From Edaphobacter lichenicola (GTDB taxonomy: Bacteria > Acidobacteriota > Terriglobia > Terriglobales > Acidobacteriaceae): 64,000 nucleotides of DNA. Location of the stretch: positions 372,001 through 436,000 of the forward strand of contig NZ_CP073696.1 in NCBI RefSeq assembly GCF_025264645.1, in the 5' to 3' direction. The translations under genes and the position numbers were made by a program. Shown here piece by piece: positions 35,828 to 45,377 of the stretch. The notes below the pieces were generated by a model, which was not told the origin of the DNA, did no database searches, and saw only the letters and a list, made by a program, of their open reading frames with translations. How positions within the stretch are numbered: position 1 is the stretch's first letter; each line of letters begins with the position of its first letter.

Positions 35828-35847
35828 CCTGTTATCGTCGCCTGAGA
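35828..35847. repeat. Dispersed intergenic repeat, partial copy B
   Basis: CCTGTTATCGTCGCCTGAGA matches the end of copy A (31681-31700) at 19 of 20 bases. The 5' half of copy A is not found here. It lies in the 370-bp gap between the SDR gene and the DUF3300 gene, which shows no other feature apart from the terminator. Confidence 0.5.
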
Positions 35848-35992
35848 CGTGAACATGCCGAAAACCAGACGGTTCCGGGCAATGCTGAGGCGACGTGTTC
35901 GGAGATAAGGACTATGCTGGTTCCGTCTCACTCAACTCATCAATTGCAAAGACAAGCGAAGCTCGACGCCTTTCTTGGATGGAGAGAAGAAG

Positions 35993-37394
35993 ATGATCAG
36001 GACTTTCGTCAAACAGCTTTTGGCAGCAACGTTATCCGTCCTCCTGGTGATTCCCGCTTTGCCACGTGAAGCATTAGGCCAGCAACCACCACCCGCGCAA
36101 CCGACAGGATATTCGGGACAGGGGGTGCCCTTGTCTGCCGACCAGTTGCAACAGCTGGTGGCCCCGATCGCGTTGTACCCTGACGCTCTGGTTGCCCCAG
36201 ATTCTAGGGGCCGCGACCTTTCCTGACCAGGTCGATGCTGCCAACGGGTGGCTCCTGCAGAACAAGAATCTCACGGGCGCTGCGCTATCGCAGGCCGTTG
36301 ATGCGCAGCCGTGGGATCCCAGTGTGAAGGCGCTTACACAGTTTCCATCGGTTCTCGACAACCTGGCCAAGAACCTCAGCTGGACCTCGTCACTCGGGGA
36401 GGCGTATCACACGCAGGCCGCCGATGTGATGACGGCGGTGCAGGTGCTGCGTGGGAAAGCACAAGCCGCCGGCAATCTGAAATCAGGGTCGCAGATCACG
36501 GTCGTACAGCAGTCGCCACAGGTGATCGTGATTCAACCTACCAATCCACAGGTAGTGTATGTCCCGACGTATAACCCTACGGTTGTCTATGGCACTCCGT
36601 ATGTGACGCCGGGGTATAGCACTGCAGCTGTGGTCACAACCGCCGTGCTTGCATTCGGAGTAGGAATCGCAGTCGGCGTGGCGATGAGCAATAGTTGGGG
36701 TTACAGCTACTGGAACTGTAACTGGCACGGTGGCACGGTGGTTTACCACAGCAGCGGCTACTACGGAAACAGCGCATGGCACGGAGGCTACTACGGTTCC
36801 AGCGCAACGGCGTACGGCCCGAATGGGGTCGCGAGGGCCGGGAATGCCTATAACCCGTCCACCGGAACGTATGCCCGTGGCGCATCGACCACGACCGCTT
36901 ACGGCACCCAAAAAGTTGGTCAGGCGTACAACCCAAACACGGGAGCGTATGCTGCGACGCATCAAGCCTCCAACGCCTATGGAAGCTACGGAAGCTCGGT
37001 GGTCTCCAAGAACGGCAACACCGCTTATACGCAGCATCAAACTACCGCGAACGGTACCGTTGCATCCGCACAGACTTCGGCAGGTGGTTCAGCCGTGGCC
37101 GCGTCCGGCAAATATGGCAACAGCGCGGCTGCGGGCCAAGCCGCAAACGGCAACAAATACGCTACAGCAAACGGCAATGTCTACAAAAACACTGGCAGTG
37201 GTTGGAACCAGACCCAAGGGACTCCTAGATCCCCCTCGAGCTACAATTCTGCTGCCGCTAAAGGCTATGGAGGCGAGCAGAGGAGCGGCTCATCAGCCTT
37301 TGGTGGAGGCGGAAGCGGCTGGCAATCTCGTCAGGACAGTGCCCGCGGTTCAGCGAGCCGTGGCGGCGGTGGCGGCTGGGGAGGTCGCAGGTGA
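35993..37394 (+). pseudogene. DUF3300 secreted protein gene, interrupted by a single-base frameshift
   Basis: The gene starts at ATG 35993 with a signal peptide (IRTFVKQLLAATLSVLLVIP). The first frame reads ADQLQQLVAPIALYPDALVA and then goes wrong; the +1-shifted frame continues immediately with QILGAATFPDQVDAANGWLL. The junction is CCCC at 36195-36198; removing one C restores LVAQILGAATFPDQV, the normal DUF3300 sequence. The 3' part (to 37394) is intact: DUF3300 to about VYVPTYNP, a membrane helix (AAVVTTAVLAFGVGIAVGVAM), then a long Gly/Ser/Tyr/Asn-rich repetitive tail ending in GGGGGWGGRR. It may be a true pseudogene, a phase-variable allele or a sequencing error. A TTG at 36192 could start the 3' fragment without a signal peptide. 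The DUF2950 partner follows. Confidence 0.8.
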
Positions 37395-37474
37395 ACCCAG
37401 TGACGCGTACCAAAGCAAACTCAACTTCAGCAAACAGCGGCAACTACTTTACGAACGAAGTTTTGGAGAATGGA

Positions 37475-38437
37475 ATGTCGCGCAAACACCACAGACCTGC
37501 ACTTACGATTCGCCTACTCCTCCTGGCGTTAATAATCGTCCCCCTCTCAGCCTGCAAGAAGTCTGAAAACCTGACGAATCCCGAAAAGCCCTCGGTCAGC
37601 GTCTTTGCTACCCCTGACGACGCAGGCAACGCGCTGCTCACAGCGGGAAAGGCGGGGGATCAGAACGCCCTGCTCGCGATCTTTGGTCAGGACGCGAAGG
37701 AGCTCATCCACTCTGGCGATGACGTACAGGACAAAAACACCGTGGCAGCCTTCGTTGAAAAGTATGGAGTGATGCACCGCTGGCGCGCCATGCCCGACGG
37801 CGCACAGATGCTGCTGGTTGGAGCCGACAACTTCCCCTTTCCTATTCCCTTGAAGAAGAACGGTGACGGAAAGTGGTTCTTCGATACGGCTGCGGGGAGA
37901 GACGAGGTTCTGAACCGCCGTATCGGCCGAAATGAACTGGCAATCATCGAGGTTTGTGGAGCGGTGGCGGACGCGGAGGCAGAATACTTCTCCCACCCTC
38001 ACGATGGCGAAAAGACGAAACAATTCGCGACGAAGTTCATCAGCGATCCAGGCAGGGAAAACGGCTTGTACTGGAAGCCACTGGAGGGGCAGCCCGCGAG
38101 CCCGCTCGGACCTATGGCAGCGTTCGCGTCTGGCGAAGGCTATACCGCGAAGCCTGAGGGGCATACGGCATTCCACGGCTACTACTTCCGCATGCTGAAG
38201 GGGCAAACCGATAAGGCGCCAGGCGGAGCGAAGGACTACGCGGTCAATGGGAAGATGACAGGTGGCTTCGCCTTCGTCGCCTATCCGGCAGAGTACGGCA
38301 ACTCGGGCGTGATGACCTTCATCATCAACCAGGATGGTGTGCTGCTCCAAAAGGATCTGGGAAAGACCACGACACAAATTGCAACCGAAATGACCCAGTT
38401 TGATCCTGATTCATCCTGGACTATTGTGGAGCCATGA
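37475..38437 (+). CDS. DUF2950 family lipoprotein
   Basis: 320 residues from ATG 37475 with GGAG upstream; an earlier in-frame start at 37391 is unlikely. The signal ends in lipobox LSAC, giving a lipid-anchored protein. The DUF2950 domain spans nearly the whole mature protein: FATPDDAGNALLTAGKAGDQ, PFPIPLKKNGDGKWFFDTAAG, NRRIGRNELAIIEVC, RENGLYWKPLEGQPASPLGP, FHGYYFRMLKGQ and VMTFIINQDGVLLQKDLG. Function is unknown. DUF2950 genes are often adjacent to DUF3300 genes, as here, which suggests the two proteins work together in the envelope. It begins about 80 bp after the DUF3300 stop, on the same strand. Confidence 0.9.
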   Translation: MSRKHHRPALTIRLLLLALIIVPLSACKKSENLTNPEKPSVSVFATPDDAGNALLTAGKAGDQNALLAIFGQDAKELIHSGDDVQDKNTVAAFVEKYGVMHRWRAMPDGAQMLLVGADNFPFPIPLKKNGDGKWFFDTAAGRDEVLNRRIGRNELAIIEVCGAVADAEAEYFSHPHDGEKTKQFATKFISDPGRENGLYWKPLEGQPASPLGPMAAFASGEGYTAKPEGHTAFHGYYFRMLKGQTDKAPGGAKDYAVNGKMTGGFAFVAYPAEYGNSGVMTFIINQDGVLLQKDLGKTTTQIATEMTQFDPDSSWTIVEP

Positions 38438-38608
38438 TGGGTCTCCGTCAGGATAGCGAGGCGGACCCGGAAACGATCTCCTGACCGATTATTTGAACGA
38501 CGCAGCGTCGTTGGAGATCCACAAGACGGGGCATCGGCAACTTCGCTTGTTCCAGACTCGAAGCTGACACACTCAACCGAGTCTTTCTTTGGATCGATGC
38601 AGTATTGC

Positions 38609-41600
38609 CTATTGCTTCGTGACCTCGATCAGGTTGTCATCGGCGTTTCGGTCGATGAGTTTGTTGTAGGGATCGATGCCTGCGCGGGTTGGAAGCTGAT
38701 CGACAGTGACGGTGAAGGTCTGAGTGGGTTGGTTCATCCAAACCTTTTTCAAATAGAGAGGTTTCTCTTCGTCTTTTGGCCCATTCACAATGCCAATGTC
38801 GATCAGGTCATTGAGCGGCATCTCGGTTTCGTTTCCACTGCCATCTGCTTTGACCTTGCGAGCCTGAACAGTGAAGGTAACTTTGTACTTGTGATCGGGA
38901 GTTTCGGTGTACGTCGCTGAGGCGGCCTTGTTGTCATAGAGGACGATGTTTTCGAAGGCGTCTGTGATGTAGTACTGGAGCTCGGGCGGAGTCTGGGCGC
39001 GAAGAGCATCGACGAACTGGCGAGTATCGGGATAGGGCCCGGATTGGTTGTCGGTCGCGTTCGCATAGCCATACTGCTTTAAGAAGTTACGAAGAGCGAG
39101 ATTGACCTTGTCTTCTCCGATGTAGTCAGCGAGTGTGTACATGACTTGCCCGCCCTTCTGGTACCAGACGTACGGCTCGTTTTGTACGAGCACTACAGGG
39201 CGCTCGCGACGAATCTCACCCGCTCGGCCTCTGAGGTAGCGGTCGAGCTCATGCTTGAGGAACTTATGCATGTTGTCTGAGCCGTACTTCTGCTGCATGA
39301 CCATTAGCGCGGAGTATTCGGCGAGTGTTTCGGACATCATGTTGGAGCCTTCGACACGAGCACCGATGAGTTGATGTGCCCACCACTGGTGGCCTAGCTC
39401 GTGAGCTGTAACGAAGTAGGTGAAATCGATGTCGGTGGGCTTCTCCTGACGACCGATGAACCCGATGCCTTCAGAGAAGGGGATGGTGTTGGGAAAAGAT
39501 TGCGCGAAGCCGCGGTAACGTGGGAACTCGAGGATGCGGTACTGGCGGAATTGAAACGGGCTGAAGTTTTTCTCGTCGTATGCGAGTCCCGCCTTGGATG
39601 CGGCGATCATGTCGTCGACATCGTAGGTGTGACCGGGAGTGTGATAGACCTCGACAGAGATTGGGTTGGCAACACCCTGGTAGATCTCACGTTTTACATC
39701 GTAGCGGGCGGAGACGAATGAATAGAAGTCCAGTGTTTGGACGTTGCCCATGTCGTAGCTGAAGTAGTGACGACCGTTGGCGTGCCACTCTTTCGTCAGG
39801 TAGCCGGGTGAGATTGCGATTTGTGGCTTGCCTTCAGAGTCTGAGTCGGATGTGCTGACGGTGGTGCGGTAGGTGATCCAGTCTGAGTATGGAGTGAAGA
39901 GGTTTGTGACGGTGCCGACGGTGTCTCCGCGTTGAGGGAGCAACTCCTGATCCGGCAGGTGCTCTTCGCGACGACGGCGTGGATCGTCGAGTTCGATTCC
40001 GTTGTTGTAGCCGATCGCCGGAAAGTAGTCGGCGTCGAAGAAGGTGCCGGAGTAGGCGAGTTCAGGGCGTTCGTTGCCGTCCTTAAAGCCGCGGCTGGTG
40101 TACGAGACGGTGAAGTTCAAGTTCAACTTATCACCGGGTGCGAGTGGAGTGTCGAGTTGATAGATGGTGTAGGCTCCGCGCGGACTCGTTGAGACGACGT
40201 GGAACGGTCGATCGAACTGAACGTTGGAGACTGATTGTTTTTGATCGGTGATGTGGATTTGGCTGATAGGCTGCGGGGTTTTGTTTTGGAGAACAAAGTG
40301 TCCGGTGCCGGAGAAGGATCGTCGTTCGGGGAAGATGTCGATATTAGAATCGACAGCGATGACTTTGGGCTGAGGGACGTTTTCATACTTCTTGAAGTCC
40401 CGCTCGTAGTCAGCCTGGATGTGACGACGATCTTTTGCGGTGAGGTATTCGTTGAGGACGTGCGCGTTGTAGAAGTACCATGCGCCACTTCCGATGGCGA
40501 TGATGAGGAAGAGAGCTGCGGCGGGGATGAGACGCGGGGCTCGTTGGCGGGCGAGGCGGATTCGCGCGGGCCATGCATCGTCGGAGCCGCGGCGTGCAAA
40601 TGCGATGGAGATGACGGCCAGAACGCAGGAGATCGATAGCCAGTAGATGATCGACCAGAGGATTGACGGGACAAAGTGCCCGTAGCCGTTCATGTCGGAG
40701 TAGGTGTAGGGAGGGGTGTTGCCGAAGAGGTAGAGGGTATTTTCCCAACCGAAGTTGAACAGGATGGGCGTTATCACGAAGACGCCGATGACGATTCCGT
40801 GGCCGATGAATTTGTTGGATACGACTGTCTGGACGAATAACGCCAAGAGGGCAAAGATGAGCACCTGCGGGAAGGTAATGAGATAGAGTTCCTTCACGTA
40901 TTGCAGCAGCTCGTAGTGGTAGTAGCCCGCGATGGTCTGCATGATGATGCCGCAGAGGCCGGTCACTGTGAGCAGGATCAGTTCGACAAAGCATAGAGCG
41001 AATAATTTGGAGAACCAGTCTGTCGTCTCGCGGATGGGGAGCGCGTCGTGGATTCCTGAAAAGTGCGTGTCGCGCTCGCGCCATATCAGCTCTGCCGCAT
41101 ATAGCGTAGCGACGATGTAGAAGAAGAGCACGGCACCACCTTCGACAGACTGCAGCATAAGGTAGGTGACAGGCCATACATTCTGCTCTGAGACACGACC
41201 GGCGAAGTGGCCGTTATTGAGCGCGAGACCGGCCATGAGGATGAGAATTCCCCAGAACGGAATTTCGTGAAGGATGTTGGAGATGCGGATGCGAGTGAGT
41301 GATGCGAGCTGCGCGAAGGTTGTGCTGGGGCCGAATATCTGATGTATCTTCGGCAACTGAACGGATACGAGGCTTCGCTTGGGCTTAACTTCATCGAGCT
41401 CTTGCTCGCGGGCGAGGGCAGCGCGTTTGCCGCTGGTGCGAGCGGTGAGCGCTTCGACCGACATTGGGAAGAGTTTCCACACTGCGAGCAGCGCGAGTAC
41501 GCCGATGGAGCCCCAGAGGAGGCGGTTGTAGAGGAAGACTCCGTAGCCGGAGTGCGCGGACCAGGAGTAGAGCTGCGAGTTGCGCTCGATGACTGTCCAG

Positions 41601-42280
41601 TAGCGGGTGATGTCGTCGTGGTACTGAAAGCCGACGGGGTCGAGGATGCCTGACCAGAAGTGCTCGAGCGAGCGCGTTGCGCTGAAGGCATTGACTCCGA
41701 TGAGGTAGAGCATGAAGATCGCGGCGCCTTGCAGATAGACGATGAAGATCTTGCGTGAGAGCGCTGCGACGAGGAAGAAGAGCGAGCCCAGGAAAAATAT
41801 CTGGAAGACGACGATGGAGAAGAAGGGTTGGAGGTACCAGCTGAGGTGGTTTGGGCCGATGCGCGCGTGATCGGCCCAAGGTGCGAGGGTGCCGAAGAAC
41901 TCGCCGAAGAGGAGGCCCGAGAATGCAAAGACGGTCGCGACAAAAGAGCCGGCCCATCGTCCGCCGAGGTAGGCGAATTTGGAGACGGGTTTGGTGAAGA
42001 GGATCTGCACCGTGTCGCGCTGGAAGTCGCGGAGGATGGAGGTTCCGAAGATCGCGGCGATAACGATGAGGCCGAAGAAGCTGATGCCAATGTCGTTGTA
42101 GATGTTGGCGTAGGGGCCGTTGAGCAGGATCTTACCGTTTGCGTTTCCGACTGGGCCGAAGTTCTCGCTGGCTACGTCGAGAAAGTTGAAGGTAAACCAG
42201 AGGAGAAAGTAGATGTAGGTCGAGATGCTCTTGAAGCGGAACTTGAGCTCGAAGGTGAAGAACTCCCAGAACATGGCCAT
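38609..42280 (-). CDS. ABC-2 transporter permease fused to M1-family aminopeptidase
   Basis: 1223 residues. Residues 1-600 contain about twelve membrane helices in two ABC-2-like permease halves (first FFTFELKFRFKSISTYIYFLL, second starting near LASLTRIRISNILHEIPFWG). A further helix near 605 (AAALFLIIAIGSGAWYFYNA) leads to an extracytoplasmic M1 peptidase-like region. The gluzincin motif HELGHQWW is near residue 956, with the downstream glutamate in SETLAEYSALMV, so the zinc site looks intact. The start follows GGAGATAACATC. The ATPase gene lies 21 bp upstream in the same direction, so both form one transporter. The substrate is unknown; peptides processed by the M1 domain are an obvious guess. 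Confidence 0.92.
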   Translation of the reverse strand: MAMFWEFFTFELKFRFKSISTYIYFLLWFTFNFLDVASENFGPVGNANGKILLNGPYANIYNDIGISFFGLIVIAAIFGTSILRDFQRDTVQILFTKPVSKFAYLGGRWAGSFVATVFAFSGLLFGEFFGTLAPWADHARIGPNHLSWYLQPFFSIVVFQIFFLGSLFFLVAALSRKIFIVYLQGAAIFMLYLIGVNAFSATRSLEHFWSGILDPVGFQYHDDITRYWTVIERNSQLYSWSAHSGYGVFLYNRLLWGSIGVLALLAVWKLFPMSVEALTARTSGKRAALAREQELDEVKPKRSLVSVQLPKIHQIFGPSTTFAQLASLTRIRISNILHEIPFWGILILMAGLALNNGHFAGRVSEQNVWPVTYLMLQSVEGGAVLFFYIVATLYAAELIWRERDTHFSGIHDALPIRETTDWFSKLFALCFVELILLTVTGLCGIIMQTIAGYYHYELLQYVKELYLITFPQVLIFALLALFVQTVVSNKFIGHGIVIGVFVITPILFNFGWENTLYLFGNTPPYTYSDMNGYGHFVPSILWSIIYWLSISCVLAVISIAFARRGSDDAWPARIRLARQRAPRLIPAAALFLIIAIGSGAWYFYNAHVLNEYLTAKDRRHIQADYERDFKKYENVPQPKVIAVDSNIDIFPERRSFSGTGHFVLQNKTPQPISQIHITDQKQSVSNVQFDRPFHVVSTSPRGAYTIYQLDTPLAPGDKLNLNFTVSYTSRGFKDGNERPELAYSGTFFDADYFPAIGYNNGIELDDPRRRREEHLPDQELLPQRGDTVGTVTNLFTPYSDWITYRTTVSTSDSDSEGKPQIAISPGYLTKEWHANGRHYFSYDMGNVQTLDFYSFVSARYDVKREIYQGVANPISVEVYHTPGHTYDVDDMIAASKAGLAYDEKNFSPFQFRQYRILEFPRYRGFAQSFPNTIPFSEGIGFIGRQEKPTDIDFTYFVTAHELGHQWWAHQLIGARVEGSNMMSETLAEYSALMVMQQKYGSDNMHKFLKHELDRYLRGRAGEIRRERPVVLVQNEPYVWYQKGGQVMYTLADYIGEDKVNLALRNFLKQYGYANATDNQSGPYPDTRQFVDALRAQTPPELQYYITDAFENIVLYDNKAASATYTETPDHKYKVTFTVQARKVKADGSGNETEMPLNDLIDIGIVNGPKDEEKPLYLKKVWMNQPTQTFTVTVDQLPTRAGIDPYNKLIDRNADDNLIEVTKQ

Positions 42281-42301
42281 GATGTTATCTCCTGTGCTGG
42301 G

Positions 42302-43183
42302 TTAGTTCTTCGTCTGGTTGGCGAGGTTCAGGAAGTAGACGTCTTCGAGGCCGGATTCGACGGGGCGGAAGCCTTCGCCAGGACTGGAGTCTGCGTAGAC
42401 GCGTACCTCGTGAAGGCCGCCGATGAGATGAGTGGAGATGACGTTGAAGGTCGCTTCGAGAGCGCGGAGTTCGTCATCCGTCGCTACGACCTTGGACCAG
42501 ATCTTGCCGCGGAGCACTTCGAGCGTCTCTGCTGGTGCCCCTTCGAGGAGGAGTTCGCCATTCGAGATGATGGCCATGCGGGGGCAGAGTTCGCGGACAT
42601 CTTCGACGATGTGAGTGGAGAGAATTACCGTTACGTTTGAGCCGATTGAGCTGAGTAGATTGAGGAAGCGATTGCGCTCGGCAGGATCGAGGCCTGCGGT
42701 TGGTTCGTCTACGATGATCAACTTTGGATTGGCGAGGAGGGCCTGGGCGATGCCGAATCGCTGCTTCATGCCTCCGGAGTAGCCGCTGAGGGCCTTTTTC
42801 CTAACGTCCCAGAGATTCGTCTGTTGAAGCAGAGCTTCTACCATCTGGACGCGCTCGGTTTTGTTGGTGATCCCTTTGAGGATGGCGAGGTGGTGGAGCA
42901 TGTCGAGGGCTGACATCTTCGGATAGACGCCGAACTCCTGCGGGAGATAACCGAGGATTCTGCGCACCTCATCTTTTTGAGTCAGGACGTTGAGTCCGTC
43001 GAGTTGGACTGTGCCTGTGTCGGGGTCCTGGAGTGTCGCCACTGTGCGCATGAGCGTGCTCTTGCCGGCGCCGTTTGGGCCGAGGAGACCAAACATGTTG
43101 TTGCCAATTGTGAGGGATAGATTTTTGAGGGCTTTGACGCCATTCGGGTAGGTCTTGGAGAGACCTGTGATGGTAAGTGCCAT
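42302..43183 (-). CDS. ABC transporter ATP-binding protein for the permease-peptidase
   Basis: 293 residues. Walker A GPNGAGKS near residue 36, Q-loop YLPQEFGVYPKMSA, signature YSGGMKQRFGIAQAL, Walker B LIIVDEPTAGLDPAER and H-loop STHIVEDV. The C-terminal 70 residues (from VLRGKIWSKVVA) form the regulatory tail typical of the ABC-2/NatA-like class. It drives the permease fused to the M1 peptidase encoded 21 bp downstream. The promoter should lie in the 123 bp before it (43184-43306); I see no clear consensus there. The ATPase itself has no unusual residues. Confidence 0.95.
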   Translation of the reverse strand: MALTITGLSKTYPNGVKALKNLSLTIGNNMFGLLGPNGAGKSTLMRTVATLQDPDTGTVQLDGLNVLTQKDEVRRILGYLPQEFGVYPKMSALDMLHHLAILKGITNKTERVQMVEALLQQTNLWDVRKKALSGYSGGMKQRFGIAQALLANPKLIIVDEPTAGLDPAERNRFLNLLSSIGSNVTVILSTHIVEDVRELCPRMAIISNGELLLEGAPAETLEVLRGKIWSKVVATDDELRALEATFNVISTHLIGGLHEVRVYADSSPGEGFRPVESGLEDVYFLNLANQTKN

Positions 43184-43306
43184 AGGGTGGTGACCTCAGG
43201 GTTCAGCCGGAAGATCAGATTTGTTGATAGGCGGAATTTATCACATCATGCACGAAGTACGGCTTCGAATGGGGCGACAGGCGAGTGCTTCATACGTCAT
43301 CGTGCG

Positions 43307-44620
43307 CTATTTGCGTACGAGATAGACGAAGCGTAAGAGGAAAAGGGTGGCGAGGAGGTAGAGCATCCAATCCTGACGGCGGGCACGGCCGGTGAGGAGT
43401 TGTAGAAGAGCGTAACTAGTGAGACCGAAGCTGAGACCGTCGGCGATGGACCACGTGAGGGGAATGGTGGCGACGGTGAGGAAGGCGGGAATGCCGATCT
43501 GGGGGTCGTCCCATTCGATCTCGCCCAGGCCGGTGAGCATAAGGCCGCCAACGAGGATGAGCGCTGGAGCAGTGGCGAAGGTGGGGATAGCACCGACGAC
43601 TGGTGCGATGAAGAGAGCGATAAAAAAGAGGATGCCGGTGACGATAGCTGTGACGCCGGTGCGACCGCCTGCGGCGACTCCAGCGGAAGATTCGATGTAG
43701 CTGGTTACGGTGCTGGTGCCGGTGATTGAACCGAGAATGGTGGAGCTGGCGTCTGCTAGGAAGATTCGGTTGAGTCGAGGAATGGTGTGGTCGGGAGCGA
43801 TGAGGCCCGCGCGCTGGGTGACGGCAACAAGGGTGCCGATGTTGTCGAAGAGATCGACGAAGAGAAAGACGAAGATTATTTCGAATGCGCCGACATGGAG
43901 GGCGCCCAGGATGTCTAGGTGGAAGGCGGTGGATTTGATGGCCGTGAGGTCGTACGCGGCGGGTTGCCAATGAACCTGATGGAAGAGGATACCGACCAGG
44001 GTAGTGGTGAGAACACCGATGAGCATTGAGGCCCGGATGCGCATGACTTGCATGACTGCGATGAGGAGCAGGCCGAAGATGGCGAGGGCGGTACCGGGTG
44101 CGCGAAGGTTGCCGAGTGTGACCGTGGTTGCGGCGCTGGGGACGATGATGCCAGCGTTGCGAAATCCAATGAAGGCGATGTAGAGGCCGATGCCGCCGCC
44201 GACCGCAGCGTGAAGTTGATGAGGAATGGCTGCTACGAGGCGCTGGCGGATGCCGGTGAAGGTGAGGGCAAGGAAGATGATGCCGGAGAGGAAGACGGCG
44301 CCTAGGGCGGTCTGCCAGGGAACGCCCATGCCGAGCACCACAGTATAGGTGAAGTAGGCGTTGAGGCCCATGCCGGGAGCCAGGGCCAGAGGGTAGTTGG
44401 CGATCGCTCCCATGAGGATGCTGCCGAAGGCCGCGCAGAGACAAGTTGCAGTGGTGACGGCGGCGAGGGGCATGCCAGTCTTGCTGAGGAGGGAAGGATT
44501 CACGAAGATGATGTAAGCCATCGTGATGAAGGTGGTGAGGCCGGCGAGGATTTCGGTGCGCCAGTCGGTGGCGTGTGCGGAGAAGCCGAAGTAGTGCTCC
44601 AGGCGAGTACGGATGGGCAT
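43307..44620 (-). CDS. NCS2-family (AzgA-type) purine permease
   Basis: 437 residues with about 13 membrane segments. Diagnostic sequences include GLTTFITMAYIIFVNPSLLS at the start, ALAPGMGLNAYFTYTVVLG, GIGLYIAFIGFRNAG, FLFVDLFDNIGTLVAVTQRAG and GTSTVTSYIESSAGVAAGGRTG. These are conserved in the AzgA/PbuG/GhxP branch, proton symporters for hypoxanthine, guanine or adenine, rather than the UraA or UacT branches. It is divergent from the cupin gene by 70 bp. No guanine riboswitch is recognisable in that short leader. Confidence 0.95.
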   Translation of the reverse strand: MPIRTRLEHYFGFSAHATDWRTEILAGLTTFITMAYIIFVNPSLLSKTGMPLAAVTTATCLCAAFGSILMGAIANYPLALAPGMGLNAYFTYTVVLGMGVPWQTALGAVFLSGIIFLALTFTGIRQRLVAAIPHQLHAAVGGGIGLYIAFIGFRNAGIIVPSAATTVTLGNLRAPGTALAIFGLLLIAVMQVMRIRASMLIGVLTTTLVGILFHQVHWQPAAYDLTAIKSTAFHLDILGALHVGAFEIIFVFLFVDLFDNIGTLVAVTQRAGLIAPDHTIPRLNRIFLADASSTILGSITGTSTVTSYIESSAGVAAGGRTGVTAIVTGILFFIALFIAPVVGAIPTFATAPALILVGGLMLTGLGEIEWDDPQIGIPAFLTVATIPLTWSIADGLSFGLTSYALLQLLTGRARRQDWMLYLLATLFLLRFVYLVRK

Positions 44621-44690
44621 CAGGTCAGGCTCCTGTGTGGCGTGAAACTAAAATAGGTGGAGTGTTACCAGCATAGCCTGAGAGGACTCG

Positions 44691-45206
44691 ATGACAGCAG
44701 AGGATGTGAAGAAATTACTTGAGTTACGGCCGCATCCTCGAGAGGGAGGGTGGTATGTGCGGACTTATGAGGCCACGGAGTTGGTTGGTGCGGAGGCGTT
44801 TGGAGATAAGAGATACGAGGCCGCGCGACGCACGGGAACCGCGATCTATTATCTGCTTGAGCCGGATACGTTCAGTGAGATGCATCGACTGAAGTCGGAT
44901 GAAGTGTTTCATTTTTATGCAGGCGAAGCGGTGGAGATGCTGCAATTGTGCGCCAACGGTACGGGTGCAACCGTGGTGATTGGAAACGATCTGCTGAACG
45001 GGCAGCGGCCGCAAGTTGTGGTGGAGCGCGGGGTTTGGCAGGGGGCTCGGCTTGTAGAGGGCGGACGCTGGGCACTGCTGGGATGCACCGTCAGCCCAGG
45101 GTTCGAGTTTGAAGACTATGAAGAGGGGTCACGAGAGCAGTTATGTGCAGAGTGGCCGCAGTTCGTCGAAGAAATTACGGCTTTGACCAAGGCTCATTCT
45201 CGGTAA
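44691..45206 (+). CDS. Cupin_5 (DUF985) protein
   Basis: 171 residues, a single cupin barrel. Family motifs are LRPHPREGGWYVRTYEA, GTAIYYLLEPDTFSEMHRL, DEVFHFYAGEAVEMLQL, GVWQGARL and LLGCTVSPGFEFEDYE. The two cupin metal-binding histidines are H in EMHRL and H in VFHFY. DUF985 proteins bind metal but have no firmly assigned reaction; some annotations suggest sugar epimerase-like roles. It is cytoplasmic and appears monocistronic; the MocR regulator downstream has its own promoter. Confidence 0.92.
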   Translation: MTAEDVKKLLELRPHPREGGWYVRTYEATELVGAEAFGDKRYEAARRTGTAIYYLLEPDTFSEMHRLKSDEVFHFYAGEAVEMLQLCANGTGATVVIGNDLLNGQRPQVVVERGVWQGARLVEGGRWALLGCTVSPGFEFEDYEEGSREQLCAEWPQFVEEITALTKAHSR

Positions 45207-45341
45207 ATGATTTGTTCAAAGCAAGGCGGCAGCAGAATTCGCCGTCGTCCAAATTCGAGGCGAGTTCCCATGGTTCAGACGGCGGTCGGGAATGCCCGCT
45301 CGCTTCCAGTAAGGCATTATCTGGCGTTAAATAATATCCAC

Positions 45342-45370
45342 TTGACGGTCTTCTGACATAGCCATATTCT
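45342..45370 (+). promoter_or_regulatory. Sigma-70-type promoter giving a probably leaderless MocR transcript
   Basis: TTGACG (45342-45347), a 17-bp spacer and TATTCT (45365-45370). The expected transcription start, 6-7 bp after the -10 box, falls at about 45377, directly before the ATG at 45378. No Shine-Dalgarno sequence precedes that ATG, which supports leaderless translation. Confidence 0.65.
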
Positions 45371-45377
45371 CCGTGGC

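Noticed and set aside
35671..36069. 132-codon frame between the SDR and DUF3300 genes
   Set aside because: It starts inside the terminator hairpin and overlaps the DUF3300 signal-peptide coding sequence in another frame.
44621..44690. Possible purine riboswitch upstream of the NCS2 permease
   Set aside because: The gap to the divergent cupin gene is only 70 bp and lacks the conserved purine aptamer core; only a weak TCAGGCT/AGCCTGA repeat is present.
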